DNA of 64,000 nucleotides from JBGTGG01 sp964398945 (lineage in GTDB: Bacteria; Bacteroidota; Bacteroidia; Cytophagales; Cyclobacteriaceae): positions 34,969 to 98,968 of the forward strand of contig CAYNOT010000021.1 in NCBI GenBank assembly GCA_964398945.1, read 5' to 3'. Positions 34,607 to 43,710 of the stretch are shown here, in pieces; the stretch's first letter is position 1; each line of letters opens with the position of its first letter. The position numbers were made by a program, and so were the translations under genes. The notes beneath the pieces were generated by a model. The model was not told where the DNA came from, ran no database searches, and worked only from the letters and a program-made list of their open reading frames with translations.

Positions 34607-35146
34607 ATGAAAAAAATAGCAATCTTATTCATCGCGTTTTCCGGAGTAATGATGTCTGCAATAGCGCAAGACCAAAATATGAGTAAAAAAATTGGCCTTG
34701 GTTTCCAGTTAGGGCAATATCAGAAAGATTTCAACCTTGGTGTAAACATTACCAGCCCCTATTTTATGAATAACAGGTTAGCCATTCGTGTGAAGGCTAA
34801 TTATTTGTGGAATGAACATCTTGATACGAATGCGGAAATGACATGGACACCCTATTCCAATGTGTCAGTGGGAGTATTGTCTATGGCTAAAGAAATTGGA
34901 GGTTTTCTGCGGTTGTATGGAGAAGGTGGTGCTTTGTTACTTTTTCCAGATGCTGAATTTTCTTCTGAGAATTTAAATGTGGGTGGATATGGTTTATTCG
35001 GGTTTGAGTTTTTTATGGATCCACATACTAATTATTTTATTGAGATGGGAGGGGTTGGATCGGGTGCGGTTGCCGACAAAATTCCGGGTAAACCAATTTA
35101 TTCAAATGGTCTGCTGATTAATGTAGGGTTTAGGTTTCAGTTTTAA
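34607..35146 (+). CDS. Outer-membrane beta-barrel-like protein
   Basis: 179 residues. Signal peptide MKKIAILFIAFSGVMMSAIAQ. The rest alternates polar and hydrophobic residues with aromatic girdles (LGFQLGQYQKDFNLGVNITSPYF, GVLSMAKEIGGFLRLYGEGGALLLF) and ends in a C-terminal strand LLINVGFRFQF with terminal Phe, the usual outer-membrane barrel signal. Predicted as an eight-stranded barrel of the type common in Bacteroidota; function unknown. Confidence 0.7.
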   Translation: MKKIAILFIAFSGVMMSAIAQDQNMSKKIGLGFQLGQYQKDFNLGVNITSPYFMNNRLAIRVKANYLWNEHLDTNAEMTWTPYSNVSVGVLSMAKEIGGFLRLYGEGGALLLFPDAEFSSENLNVGGYGLFGFEFFMDPHTNYFIEMGGVGSGAVADKIPGKPIYSNGLLINVGFRFQF

Positions 35147-35201
35147 AAGAAGGTTCTTACCTAATCGCAATTTTCCATCACAGCTTTTGGTGGAAATCCC
35201 C

Positions 35202-36776
35202 CTATCCAAAATCTTCTTCCTCCAATATTTTATTCATCTCATGGATAACTTTATCAAGTTCTTCTGCCGATAATTTTATCATGGAGATATATTGAGCTTG
35301 TTCAAGCGGTTCTGTAATTGCAAATAATTGAATGAGGCCTAAGATGCGGGCAATTGGTCCGCGTACATCGTGGGCATTCATCCGCGCATACTTCATTAAT
35401 TTTTCATTGTGGATTTTTAATTTCTTTGTTCTTTCCGCAACGGTGCTCTCCAGGTTTTCGTTGATCACCTGGATTTCTTCATACGCTTCCCTTAATTCCT
35501 CGGATTGTACTTGTATCTCTTCGTTTTGTTCTTTGATCGTGAGATAGCTGTTTTTCAACTCTTTGTTCAAGCTATTTAGTTCCTTGTTTTTCCTCCTTTT
35601 AAGCCGATAGTTTCTAAGGATGAGGCTGAGTGCCAATAAGGAAAGCGCCAATCCTGCAGAGATCAAAATGAGGTAGAGTTTTTGTTCCAGGTTTTTGTTT
35701 TGTGCCAGTTGAAGGTCTTTTTCTTTTTCCGTTACATTATACTTTGCGCTAAGCTCCTGAATGAATTCGGTTTGCCCGGTTCTGTAGATGCTGTCACTTA
35801 ATTCGGCATAGTATATATAACTGCCCAGTGCTTTTTCGTACTGCCCCAGTGCTTCATAAGCCTGGTATTGCAGAAATACCAATTTAGCATGCTGACTTGC
35901 AAGCCCTACCTTGCTTACGAGCTCAAGCCCGCGTTGCACACTATCCAATGCCGGCTGTGGCAGGTTCAATGCCAGCGACAATTCCCCGCTTGTAATCAGG
36001 TAATTGACCATGGATGCCGTATCCTGTGTTTGGATAATCAATGGCCTCATAATCGCCAGGTATTGTTTTGATTTATCATAGTCCCCCAACCTTAAATGCA
36101 GTATGCCAATGTTGCCCAGGTTGAAGATTTGCCCTTCAACGTTGTTGAGTTCCTGGTTGATTTCGTATGCTTTGTTGTACATATTTAATGCCTCGGTGTA
36201 GTTGTCGCTATTTTTGTAGGCAACACCAAGGTTGTTCAGGGTATTCGCCAAAAATGATTTGTTGGTGATCTTTGCTGCGTGCGATTCCGCTTTCAGGAAA
36301 TATTCGATTGCGGATTTCAGGTCCCCTTGCTTTTGCAAGTTCCATCCGATGTTATTGTTGATCCTTGCCAGAAGCTCATGGTCTTCTACCGCGGACAATA
36401 TTTCAAGTGCGGCAAAGTAGTTTTCGGTAGATTTCTTAATATCGTCTGCATAATACCATGCTATCCCTATTTGATTGTAGGCATACGCCTGTTTTGTGGT
36501 TTCTTTGCCTGCTACCCGGTAATACTCCTGATAATATTTGATTGCGTCTTGGGCATTGGTGCGGAGCGTGCGTTTTCCAAGGGCATCCAATGTAGTGAGG
36601 ATGGTGGCACGGTCACTGGCCGTGTTCAATATGGTTAAAAGGCTATCGTTTTGCTGGCCATGTACCGTAACACTGATAAGTAAAAAGGTAATAATGCCAA
36701 AGTATTTTTTTTTGAAATGGTTGAATTTTGGCTTCAAAATTGGAAAAATGAATTCTTTTGATGACCCCACCATCAT
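35202..36776 (-). CDS. TPR sensor protein ending in a HisKA domain without an ATPase domain
   Basis: 524 residues. A signal-like segment (KKKYFGIITFLLISVTVHGQ) precedes six to seven tetratricopeptide repeats (about 60-330). A membrane helix follows (LYLILISAGLALSLLALSLIL), then a long coiled coil (390-455). The protein ends with a HisKA-like dimerisation helix pair, MNAHDVRGPIARILGLIQLF with the candidate phospho-His, and stops 50 residues later. The HATPase_c domain expected next is missing, and the DNA downstream does not encode it. It may receive phosphate from another kinase or be a signalling scaffold. The N-terminal start is uncertain. Confidence 0.85.
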   Translation of the reverse strand: MMVGSSKEFIFPILKPKFNHFKKKYFGIITFLLISVTVHGQQNDSLLTILNTASDRATILTTLDALGKRTLRTNAQDAIKYYQEYYRVAGKETTKQAYAYNQIGIAWYYADDIKKSTENYFAALEILSAVEDHELLARINNNIGWNLQKQGDLKSAIEYFLKAESHAAKITNKSFLANTLNNLGVAYKNSDNYTEALNMYNKAYEINQELNNVEGQIFNLGNIGILHLRLGDYDKSKQYLAIMRPLIIQTQDTASMVNYLITSGELSLALNLPQPALDSVQRGLELVSKVGLASQHAKLVFLQYQAYEALGQYEKALGSYIYYAELSDSIYRTGQTEFIQELSAKYNVTEKEKDLQLAQNKNLEQKLYLILISAGLALSLLALSLILRNYRLKRRKNKELNSLNKELKNSYLTIKEQNEEIQVQSEELREAYEEIQVINENLESTVAERTKKLKIHNEKLMKYARMNAHDVRGPIARILGLIQLFAITEPLEQAQYISMIKLSAEELDKVIHEMNKILEEEDFG

Positions 36777-36933
36777 GGCAAATTTGATACTTTACAAGCT
36801 GCAAGTTAATGGTTTTAATATGTATGGAAAGAATTTTCCAAAAGGCAAATGCCACATCCACTGCCCGGCTTTTATACAGGGCAAATTTTGGAACCAAATA
36901 GCCAATAGACCAATAGAGTGGAGTAAAAACCAG

Positions 36934-37890
36934 TCAAAGGCCAGCCACCATTTTATCCAGCAACTCTTTTACCCTTGTTTTCAAACGTTCAGGTTCTACA
37001 ATTTGAGCGCAATCCCCAAACATAATATACCAACGCGGAAAGGCATTTTCGATATCACCTGTCATAAACGTCATCTCTACTTTGTCTTTTTTTGGTACTT
37101 CTGAAACGAGACCATAATACCTGGTCCCGCTTTTCATGTAGCGTACAATCGCCTTGTCAACCAAAATGCGGACTTTTATTTTTTGTGTTTCTTCATGTTT
37201 GGTACGATGGTCATCCAACGATCCGTGTACCAACGCAAAGGGGATGTTCGTACGTTTTACACCCAGCATCCTGTCGGTTCGAAACTGGCGGTAATCTTTT
37301 CGATGGTGGCAATAGCCCAGCACATACCAATAATTGTTTTCATGAAAAAGCCCGACTGGTTCAATATTTCGTTCCGATGGTTTTTCACTTTCCATTGAAT
37401 GGTATTTTAAAAATACCTGTTTCTTTTCTGCGATGCTTTCAAATAAAATCTCCAGGGCATCCGGTATATCCTCGTTGAAAAGTGCCTGTGTGGAATTTAC
37501 AAACACTTGTGATTCCAATGCAGAGATCCAGTCTTTCTCCCGGCCTTTCAACACAGACTTTACTTTGAACATGGCGGATTCATGGTACGCGCCCAGTGTT
37601 TTGTCGGTGAATTTTTGCATCAGTTTTTCAGCTGCCACAAAACTTCCCGCTTCCTCACGGGTAAACATGATCGGGGGAAGGCGATAGCCATCCATAATAG
37701 AATAGCCAACACCCGCTTCACTGGCGATGGGCACACCCGAAGATTCGAGCGTTCGTATATCGCGATAGATCGTGCGTAAACTAACCTGAAACCGGTCTGC
37801 CAATTCCTGTGCTTTCACAATCTTCTTGGACTGCAATTGAATCAGGATGGCTACAATCCTATCAAAACGGTTTACTGTATCACTACCCAT
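36934..37890 (-). CDS. WYL-domain transcriptional regulator (YafY type)
   Basis: 318 residues from ATG 37890 (MGSDTVNRFDRIVAILI). N-terminal HTH_11 (residues 5-60; VKAQELADRFQVSLRTIYRDIRTLESSGVPI) is followed by a WYL domain with its signature region EPVGLFHENNYWYVLGYCHHRKDYRQFRTDRM, then a WCX extension. These proteins sense small ligands and usually repress a neighbouring gene. A perfect TGACA-N6-TGTCA site lies about 91 bases upstream, and a second stands before the divergent DinB gene, which suggests autoregulation and co-control. Confidence 0.92.
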   Translation of the reverse strand: MGSDTVNRFDRIVAILIQLQSKKIVKAQELADRFQVSLRTIYRDIRTLESSGVPIASEAGVGYSIMDGYRLPPIMFTREEAGSFVAAEKLMQKFTDKTLGAYHESAMFKVKSVLKGREKDWISALESQVFVNSTQALFNEDIPDALEILFESIAEKKQVFLKYHSMESEKPSERNIEPVGLFHENNYWYVLGYCHHRKDYRQFRTDRMLGVKRTNIPFALVHGSLDDHRTKHEETQKIKVRILVDKAIVRYMKSGTRYYGLVSEVPKKDKVEMTFMTGDIENAFPRWYIMFGDCAQIVEPERLKTRVKELLDKMVAGL

Positions 37891-37980
37891 TATTGCATGA
37901 AGTATTTCCCAAAGATAGGATTTCAATTTATTCATAAAGCGGTATTAACTGATTTGGGTAGCAAAGAAAGTGACAGCCTG

Positions 37981-37996
37981 TGACAACGGATTGTCA
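37981..37996. promoter_or_regulatory. Operator-like palindrome upstream of the WYL gene
   Basis: TGACA, six bases (ACGGAT), TGTCA. An extra TGACA half-site precedes it at 37971-37975. Same layout as 38241-38256. Confidence 0.6.
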
Positions 37997-38240
37997 GGAG
38001 GATAATTGATTTGCGATTAGCGATTTCAGAATTGCGATACATGAATATCTGGTTTATGTTTTAAAAACCGCAGAGTCACTAAGTCGCAAAGAAATCGCGG
38101 GTGCTTGGCGTCATTGCGCCTTTGCGGTTTGATAAATTAGACCCTAACTCATTAATCGCCAATCTTTCATGCAAGACCCCGGAATAAATCCGGGGTGGGT
38201 AATCCCTATTGTAAAAATTTTCAAAAAAATTTTTTCCTGC

Positions 38241-38256
38241 TGACACAGGGCTGTCA
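38241..38256. promoter_or_regulatory. Operator-like palindrome upstream of the DinB gene
   Basis: TGACA, six bases (CAGGGC), TGTCA, 54 bases before the DinB start, hence in its promoter zone. It matches the site on the WYL side in both arms and spacing. Confidence 0.6.
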
Positions 38257-38310
38257 CCGGGCACCCATACGTTTGGGGTATAATCCATTTATCAATCAAA
38301 AAAACATACT

Positions 38311-38808
38311 ATGAACGACACACTGAAGCAAACCCAACAAACAGCGGTAGTCATGACTTCCGAAGAATTTTTAGCGCACTGGCAAGGCCACCGCAAGCTT
38401 ACCCGAAGGGTCATTGAAGCCTTTCCGGAAAAAGACCTTTTCAACTATTCCATTGGCGGGATGCGCACCTTTGCCGAATTAGCAATGGAACTGCTTGGAA
38501 TTGCGGTGCCCGGCCTTCGTGAAATCGTAACGGGGGAGCAATCCGAACTTGCTGAAAAATTTGAGCATGGAGGCAAGAAGGAAAATATCCTAAAGCGATG
38601 GGATGAATCCACTGAAGAAATCAATAAGCTCTGGGCACAAATGAAAGTAGAGCGCTTTCACGATATGATCAAAGCATTTGGGATGTATGAAGGAACGGTG
38701 TTGTCATCATTGCAATATTTTGTTGACAATGAAATCCATCACCGTGGACAAGGGTATGTGTACTTGCGCGGATTGGGAATTGAACCACCACCATTTTGGG
38801 AACGCTAG
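38311..38808 (+). CDS. DinB/YfiT-like putative metalloenzyme
   Basis: 165 residues, the usual size. Four-helix bundle with the pattern EFLAHWQGHRKLTRRVIEAFPEKDLFNYSIGGMRTFAELAMELL at the start and the metal-site helix VDNEIHHRGQGYVYLRGLG near residue 137 (His-His). The family includes thiol-transferase-like metalloenzymes; the substrate is unknown. It is divergent from the WYL regulator, shares its operator-like motif, and is followed by a small gene after 5 bases. Confidence 0.9.
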   Translation: MNDTLKQTQQTAVVMTSEEFLAHWQGHRKLTRRVIEAFPEKDLFNYSIGGMRTFAELAMELLGIAVPGLREIVTGEQSELAEKFEHGGKKENILKRWDESTEEINKLWAQMKVERFHDMIKAFGMYEGTVLSSLQYFVDNEIHHRGQGYVYLRGLGIEPPPFWER

Positions 38809-38813
38809 TGGAG

Positions 38814-39035
38814 ATGAATACAGTGTTGGTTTTTAAAACATCTGTTGAACGGGCACAGGATGTTGATCAACTTCGGCCACTGCTGGACGAAATGGTGAAC
38901 CCCGGTGAGCGTTGGAATTTTGACCTGGAGGATTGTGATAAGATCCTCCGGGTTGAAACCCGGCAAGTGGAATCCTGGACAGTAACCTCTGTACTTGCAA
39001 AACGCGGATTTTATTGCTCCGAGTTGGAGGATTGA
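38814..39035 (+). CDS. Small ferredoxin-fold-like protein
   Basis: 73 residues from ATG 38814, with a GTGGAG site just before. It reads MNTVLVFKTSV then LRPLLDEM, WNFDLEDCDKILRVET and LAKRGFYCSELED, the beta-alpha-beta-beta-alpha-beta pattern of HMA-like small proteins without the CxxC metal motif. Such proteins occur alone in many Bacteroidota. It forms an operon with the DinB gene and is presumably under the same WYL control. Confidence 0.75.
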   Translation: MNTVLVFKTSVERAQDVDQLRPLLDEMVNPGERWNFDLEDCDKILRVETRQVESWTVTSVLAKRGFYCSELED

Positions 39036-39092
39036 CAAAAACACATTTGAATGTTCTAACAGATAAAACTAAATTTTCACTAGTTTTATTCT

Positions 39093-39407
39093 ATGGAGGA
39101 GCATACATCGGCTTGTTTGAATTGCAACACACCACTACAGGGAAAATTCTGTTATGTGTGTGGCCAAAAAGTGATAGGCCCCAGGGAACGTACTGTGCTT
39201 CATTTTATCTATCAATTTTTTGGTTCTGCATTTTTTCTTGAGAATAATTTTTTTAAAAACTTGTGGGTGTTGCTTTCACAACCGGGAAAACTTCCGCTTG
39301 ATTTCATAGAAGGCAGACGAAAACGGTGGATGCCCCCGTTTTCACTTTTTCTGTTGATCAACTTGTTTTATTTCTGGTTTTCGCCTCTTTCAGATTTGAA
39401 CCTATAA
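39093..39407 (+). pseudogene. Truncated DUF3667 protein
   Basis: 104 residues. It has the N-terminal zinc ribbon CLNCNTPLQGKFCYVCGQ and then the DUF3667 core VLHFIYQFFG...PGKLPLDFIEGRRKRWMPPFSLFLLINLFYF, ending at DLNL. Family members usually continue for two hundred or more residues with further membrane helices. The following DNA does not resume the family in any frame I could read before the next gene at 39541, so the 3' part appears deleted. A short functional form cannot be excluded. Confidence 0.65.
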
Positions 39408-39540
39408 TTTGATTATACAGTAATGAGTATGGCTTCCAAAGAAAGATTGTAGTGTTTGTTTCAGGTCAGTTTTTTAAAATAGCCGCGATTACGTCAAAAA
39501 ATATAGTGGTAAATGTGGTATTTGTTCAGGAACTAAATTT

Positions 39541-40617
39541 ATGGATATGGGCTCCAGTCGTTTTTTAATCGCTTTATTTATTGTAACCAGTGGAATTTTT
39601 TTTTCCGCTTCGCACATCGCGGTAAAGGTTTCAGGTTTTAATACTGAGCAAATCGCTAGCGCTGATTCTTTGGTGGTCGATGATGGCCCGTATATTTTTT
39701 ATGGTGACAAAGGGTTGATTGAAAAACAGATCAAAGGAGGAAAAGTGGTGGAAAAAAACTTGCCTCAGGATGCAATGCCGGCAAAATTCAAACCTTCTAA
39801 ATCTGTTTTTAAAAAGATTGAAAAAATAGCAGCACTAAGTGATATACATGGGCAATATGATTTGATGATTGATATACTTAAGAACAATAAAATTATTGAC
39901 AACGATTTAAAGTGGTCGTTTGGAGCGGGGCATTTGGTAATTGTGGGCGATGTATTTGATCGTGGTGACAGGGTAACGGAAATCCTTTGGTTTATTTATA
40001 ATTTGGAAAAGCAGGCATTGGAAAATGATGGGATGGTGCACTACCTGCTCGGTAACCATGAGTACATGGTGATGCAAAATGATCTGCGCTATGTGAACAA
40101 GAAATATTTGACCAGCGCAAAACTTCTTGGGACCACCTATAAGGATATGTTCAACGATCAAACGGTTTTAGGAAGATGGTTGCGTTCCAAAAATACGGTG
40201 TTGCGGATAGATGATAACTTATTCGTGCATGGCGGGATTTCGTTGGAATTTGTGTTGGCGGGTTTTGATCCGAATGCGGTCAATAACATTATGCGCAAGG
40301 CAATCGACAAACCAAAAGAAAAAACAGATCCACTCGTACTTGAAAAATATTTCGGCTATTATGGCCCGATTTGGTATCGGGGATATTTTGAGGACAACCT
40401 TCCCGAAAGCAGGATTGATTCAATCCTGACAGCAAGTAATGTGAAGCATATCGTGGTGGGCCACACTTCCCAATTAGAAGTAAAGCAACTTTATCATCGT
40501 AAAATTTTTGCAGTTGACTCCAGTATTAAGCTTGGAAAGTATGGTGAGATATTACTGATAAAAGATGACAACTACACACGCGGAACAGCAACGGGTGATG
40601 TTTTGGTTTTTGATTAG
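39541..40617 (+). CDS. Exported calcineurin-like metallophosphoesterase
   Basis: 358 residues. N-terminal signal or anchor (RFLIALFIVTSGIFFSASHIA). Catalytic blocks of the phosphoprotein phosphatase family: ALSDIHGQYDLM, VIVGDVFDRGDRVTEIL, YLLGNHEYMVM, FVHGGIS, and VVGHTSQ. This resembles the Shewanella-like phosphatase group. It would be a two-metal phosphatase on the periplasmic side, with protein or small phosphoester as substrate. Confidence 0.9.
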   Translation: MDMGSSRFLIALFIVTSGIFFSASHIAVKVSGFNTEQIASADSLVVDDGPYIFYGDKGLIEKQIKGGKVVEKNLPQDAMPAKFKPSKSVFKKIEKIAALSDIHGQYDLMIDILKNNKIIDNDLKWSFGAGHLVIVGDVFDRGDRVTEILWFIYNLEKQALENDGMVHYLLGNHEYMVMQNDLRYVNKKYLTSAKLLGTTYKDMFNDQTVLGRWLRSKNTVLRIDDNLFVHGGISLEFVLAGFDPNAVNNIMRKAIDKPKEKTDPLVLEKYFGYYGPIWYRGYFEDNLPESRIDSILTASNVKHIVVGHTSQLEVKQLYHRKIFAVDSSIKLGKYGEILLIKDDNYTRGTATGDVLVFD

Positions 40618-40641
40618 TCAAAGAAAAATTAATTATTGGAA

Positions 40642-41091
40642 ATGGTTATGTTAAGAAGGACAAATTCCGATGACGCTCATTTTACCGGGTTGGTAAAATT
40701 CCTGGATGCTTATTTGGCGGCTGTGGATGGTGATGATCACGCCTTCTACGATCAGTTTAATGGAATTGAAAATCTGAAACATGTTGTAGTCGCATTTTAC
40801 AAAGCGCAACATGTTGGGTGCGGGGCAATAAAAGAATTTCAAAATGGAACGATGGAAATCAAGCGGATGTATGTGGATCCTGCCCACAGGAGCAAAGGCA
40901 TTGCAAAACAAATCCTGGCAGAACTTGAGAAATGGGCAGCGGAATTGGGGTATTCAAAGTGTATTCTGGAAACAGGCAAGCGACAAGTGGAGGCAGTGGC
41001 GCTTTATCAAAAGTGTGGCTATCAAGCCATCCCAAATTATGAACCGTATACGGGAATGGACAATAGTGTTTGCTTTGAAAAAATGATTTGA
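40642..41091 (+). CDS. GNAT N-acetyltransferase
   Basis: 149 residues from ATG 40642; ATG 40648 is equally possible. The acetyl-CoA site is MYVDPAHRSKGIAKQILAELEKWA, followed by YSKCILETGKRQVEAVALYQKCGYQAIPNYEPY, which is typical of the YjgM/small GNAT group. Cytoplasmic; acceptor unknown. It lies 24 bases after the phosphoesterase gene. Confidence 0.92.
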   Translation: MVMLRRTNSDDAHFTGLVKFLDAYLAAVDGDDHAFYDQFNGIENLKHVVVAFYKAQHVGCGAIKEFQNGTMEIKRMYVDPAHRSKGIAKQILAELEKWAAELGYSKCILETGKRQVEAVALYQKCGYQAIPNYEPYTGMDNSVCFEKMI

Positions 41092-41131
41092 TCAAAGCAG
41101 ATGCATTTAAAATGGAATAGAACAAATATGT

Positions 41132-41710
41132 ATGCCAAACGAAGAAGTTTATAGCGCGGGCGATTTATTTGAAAAGGCAGACTTTACAAAAGAGCCGTTG
41201 CCAACAGGTGAGTATGAAGGATGTCGGTTTCTCAATTGCAATTTTGAAAATGCCGATCTTTCTGCCATCAAATTTATTGAATGTGAATTTATTGGCTGTA
41301 ATTTAAGTTTGGCGAAATTGGTGAAAACGGCTTTTGGTGATGTAATTTTTAGGGATTGTAAAATGCTGGGATTGCATTTTGAACAGAGCAGCAGTTTTAA
41401 TTTCACCGTTCGTTTTGAAAACTGTACGCTGGACCACACCTCTTTTTATAAAGTGAAAATGAAGAGCACATTGTTTTCGAATTCAAAACTGATGGAAGTT
41501 GATTTTACTGAAGCGGTTTTGAGCAGATCAAATTTTGATAATTGCGATTTGCAAGGTGCTAAATTTGAACAGGCTAATTTAGAAAAAGTTGATTTCCGAA
41601 CGTCCGTTAATTATTCCATTGATCCACAATTAAATATGTTGAAAAGAGCCAAATTCTCCCTCACGGGCATTCAGGGCTTGCTGGATAAATATGATATTGA
41701 AATCAGCTAG
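41132..41710 (+). CDS. Pentapeptide repeat protein (Qnr-like)
   Basis: 192 residues with about 25 tandem A(D/N)LXX-type pentapeptides (CRFLNCNFENADLSAIKFIE through CDLQGAKFEQANLEKVDF). They form a right-handed quadrilateral beta-helix. The ending NMLKRAKFSLTGIQGLLDKYDIEI matches the C-terminal helix of Qnr/MfpA-type proteins, which mimic DNA and shield gyrase. The length, near 200 residues, is right for that group. Gyrase protection is inferred, not shown. Confidence 0.85.
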   Translation: MPNEEVYSAGDLFEKADFTKEPLPTGEYEGCRFLNCNFENADLSAIKFIECEFIGCNLSLAKLVKTAFGDVIFRDCKMLGLHFEQSSSFNFTVRFENCTLDHTSFYKVKMKSTLFSNSKLMEVDFTEAVLSRSNFDNCDLQGAKFEQANLEKVDFRTSVNYSIDPQLNMLKRAKFSLTGIQGLLDKYDIEIS

Positions 41711-41842
41711 TGCCAGCTGCACCGCTCCCTTAATCAATCGAATTGACATTTGTAACATTCTAGCGGGGTATTTCTTTCTTTAAAGAATGTGTTTCTAAAT
41801 GAACGGTCTGCACCCGTTATATTGCATTTAAATATTTCACTG

Positions 41843-42985
41843 ATGCAATTACGAACCAAGCATACTTTCCTCCTTACACTTTTTTTCATAGTCTTGGCTG
41901 TATCAACTTTCAGTCATTGTTCCTCTTCCGATCCGGAAATCACGCCTTCTAATTTGGAACTGCAATTTGAGATCGCCACCGATGGATCTGGTGAAGTAGT
42001 CGTAACGGCAACTGCGGATAATGCCACCTATTTTGAAATCGACTTTGGGGTTGTTAGCAGACCACCCATTGGAACCAATGCAGGAATCGGGTATCATACG
42101 TATGCTGAATCCGGGGAGTATGAAGTGACAGTAAAAGCCATCGGTTCAAAGCCGGGTTTATTCATTACAGAAACAGAAACCATTAGTGTGGAAGTTTTTT
42201 TTCCGATCCCAACGGAGGGATATGAAACACCTACATCCTATGAAGGAATGGATGCTGTATGGGCTGATGAGTTTGATGAACCATCCATAAATACTTCAAA
42301 CTGGATGCATGAAATTGGGCGCGGGTCTGGCGGTTGGGGAAATAATGAGTTGCAGTATTACCGACAAGAAAATACCGAAGTGACTGATGGATACCTTGTC
42401 ATCACCGCAAAAAAAGAATCCTTTGCTGGTGCTGACTATACATCCTCTAGGTTAATTACGAAAGGTAAGCGGTCTTTTAAATACGGTCGTGTTGACATCC
42501 GCGCTGTACTTCCGAAAGGACAGGGCATTTGGCCGGCACTCTGGATGTTGGGCTCGAACTTTAGTACAGTGGGGTGGCCAAGATGTGGGGAGATCGATAT
42601 TATGGAGATGGTGGGAGGAAGTCCTTCCAGCGCTGGAAAAAACAATACCGTTCATGGTACACTCCATTGGTATGATGAAATACAATCACAAAATGTGTGC
42701 ACTTGCGTACCTGGTGGAAGCCATACACTTTCATCTGGGCTATTTGCCGATAAGTTTCATGTGTTCTCTCTTGTTTGGAATGAGACTACTATCACCTGGT
42801 ATGTTGACGATGTTGAATTTCATGTGATCAACATCACACCTTCACACATGACAGAGTTTCATGAAGAATTCTTTTTCATCTTCAATGTAGCGGTGGGTGG
42901 CAACTGGCCGGGAAGCCCGGATGGCACTACGGTATTTCCGCAACGGATGGTAGTTGATTACATACGGGTGTTTCAGGATCAATAA
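41843..42985 (+). CDS. GH16 beta-glucanase/laminarinase-like lipoprotein
   Basis: 380 residues from ATG 41843, chosen for its signal MQLRTKHTFLLTLFFIVLA; a Cys follows (FSHCSSSD), so it is probably a lipoprotein. A PKD-like domain (35-135; TYFEIDFGVVSRPP, HTYAESGEYEVTVKA) precedes the GH16 catalytic domain (150-380). The catalytic ExDxxE motif is GEIDIMEMVG, and the substrate-groove motifs WGNNELQYY and GQGIWPALWML are intact. It should cleave beta-1,3- or mixed beta-glucans at the cell surface. No SusC/SusD pair is adjacent. Confidence 0.93.
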   Translation: MQLRTKHTFLLTLFFIVLAVSTFSHCSSSDPEITPSNLELQFEIATDGSGEVVVTATADNATYFEIDFGVVSRPPIGTNAGIGYHTYAESGEYEVTVKAIGSKPGLFITETETISVEVFFPIPTEGYETPTSYEGMDAVWADEFDEPSINTSNWMHEIGRGSGGWGNNELQYYRQENTEVTDGYLVITAKKESFAGADYTSSRLITKGKRSFKYGRVDIRAVLPKGQGIWPALWMLGSNFSTVGWPRCGEIDIMEMVGGSPSSAGKNNTVHGTLHWYDEIQSQNVCTCVPGGSHTLSSGLFADKFHVFSLVWNETTITWYVDDVEFHVINITPSHMTEFHEEFFFIFNVAVGGNWPGSPDGTTVFPQRMVVDYIRVFQDQ

Positions 42986-43083
42986 CTAGATGCTAGATGC
43001 TGGATGCTGGATACTGGATACTGGATACTGGATGCTGGATGCTGGATGCTGGAATCCAGTATCCAGACACCAGCATCCAGTGG
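42986..43083. repeat. Heptanucleotide array with inverted partner
   Basis: Nine tandem 7-base units (CTAGATG, CTGGATG or CTGGATA) end in CTGG at 43052, then reverse-complement units (ATCCAGTATCCAG, CCAGCATCCAG) follow to 43083. The whole folds into a long hairpin directly after the GH16 stop and may serve as a terminator. A similar but shorter array is at 46643-46698. Confidence 0.8.
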
Positions 43084-43200
43084 ACCCACCAGTTCAATCC
43101 GGTTGATGAAGTTGCCTCGCAGTTTCAAGATTCAAATTAATCGCGAATTAGATAATTGAAGTGGTTTTTTGGTATTATCTTTCACCCTTAACCGTTGAAG

Positions 43201-43710
43201 ATGACTAAGAAAATTATCATCCCGTATTTTCCGAAAGGCTTAAAATTTATCACCCCTGTTTTATTTGGTGGGGGTGCCTACCTGGTGTTTGTCGAGTTTC
43301 CCGTTTGGGGAGTGGTGTTGCTGCTCTTGGGCATAATTGTTTTGACTACCAACTATGTTACCGAAATAGATTTGGAAGAAAAGGTTTGCCACGACTACCT
43401 GTCGTTTCTATTTTTCCCAATCGACAAAGACTCCAAAAAATTCAATGGATTTGATCGCATTATTATAGCGAAAGGCGATTATGCGCAAACTGTTAATACG
43501 CGGGCGCAGTCGCGGCAATTTGATTGGACGGACTACACCGGTACGTTGATCTTCGATGATGGCGAAACATTGGACTTGCTCACCAAAACCAGTAAGCAGG
43601 AATTGCTGGTTGGGTTAAAAGGTTTTGCGGATTTTTTGAAAGTAGGAGTGGAGGACCGGTCTACCGCGGATTACTACTGGATTGACATGGATAGGGTGGA
43701 TAACAAATGA
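43201..43710 (+). CDS. Membrane protein of unknown function
   Basis: 169 residues from ATG 43201. Two close hydrophobic helices (LKFITPVLFGGGAYLVFVEF, WGVVLLLLGIIVLTTNYV) are followed by a cytoplasmic domain with a PH-like strand pattern (TEIDLEEKVCHDYLSFLFFP, FDRIIIAKGDYAQTV, TLIFDDGETLDLLT). No family is recognised. Its stop overlaps the next start (ATGA), so it is coupled to the hydrolase gene. Confidence 0.75.
   Translation: MTKKIIIPYFPKGLKFITPVLFGGGAYLVFVEFPVWGVVLLLLGIIVLTTNYVTEIDLEEKVCHDYLSFLFFPIDKDSKKFNGFDRIIIAKGDYAQTVNTRAQSRQFDWTDYTGTLIFDDGETLDLLTKTSKQELLVGLKGFADFLKVGVEDRSTADYYWIDMDRVDNK

Larger units (their letters stand above)
37891..38310. other. Regulatory intergenic region between the WYL and DinB genes
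   Basis: Besides the two operator-like sites, it holds an imperfect inverted repeat of TTTGCGG/CCGCAAAG-type words (38066-38132) and a hairpin CCCCGGA-ATAAA-TCCGGGG (38177-38195) of the same kind as 32964-32983. No gene was seen. Confidence 0.55.

Noticed and set aside
36538..37104. 188-codon plus-strand frame between the TPR and WYL genes
   Set aside because: It overlaps the 3' parts of two well-supported genes on the other strand and has no family features.
42986..43083. CRISPR-like array
   Set aside because: Units are seven bases, contiguous and without spacers; no cas genes are present.
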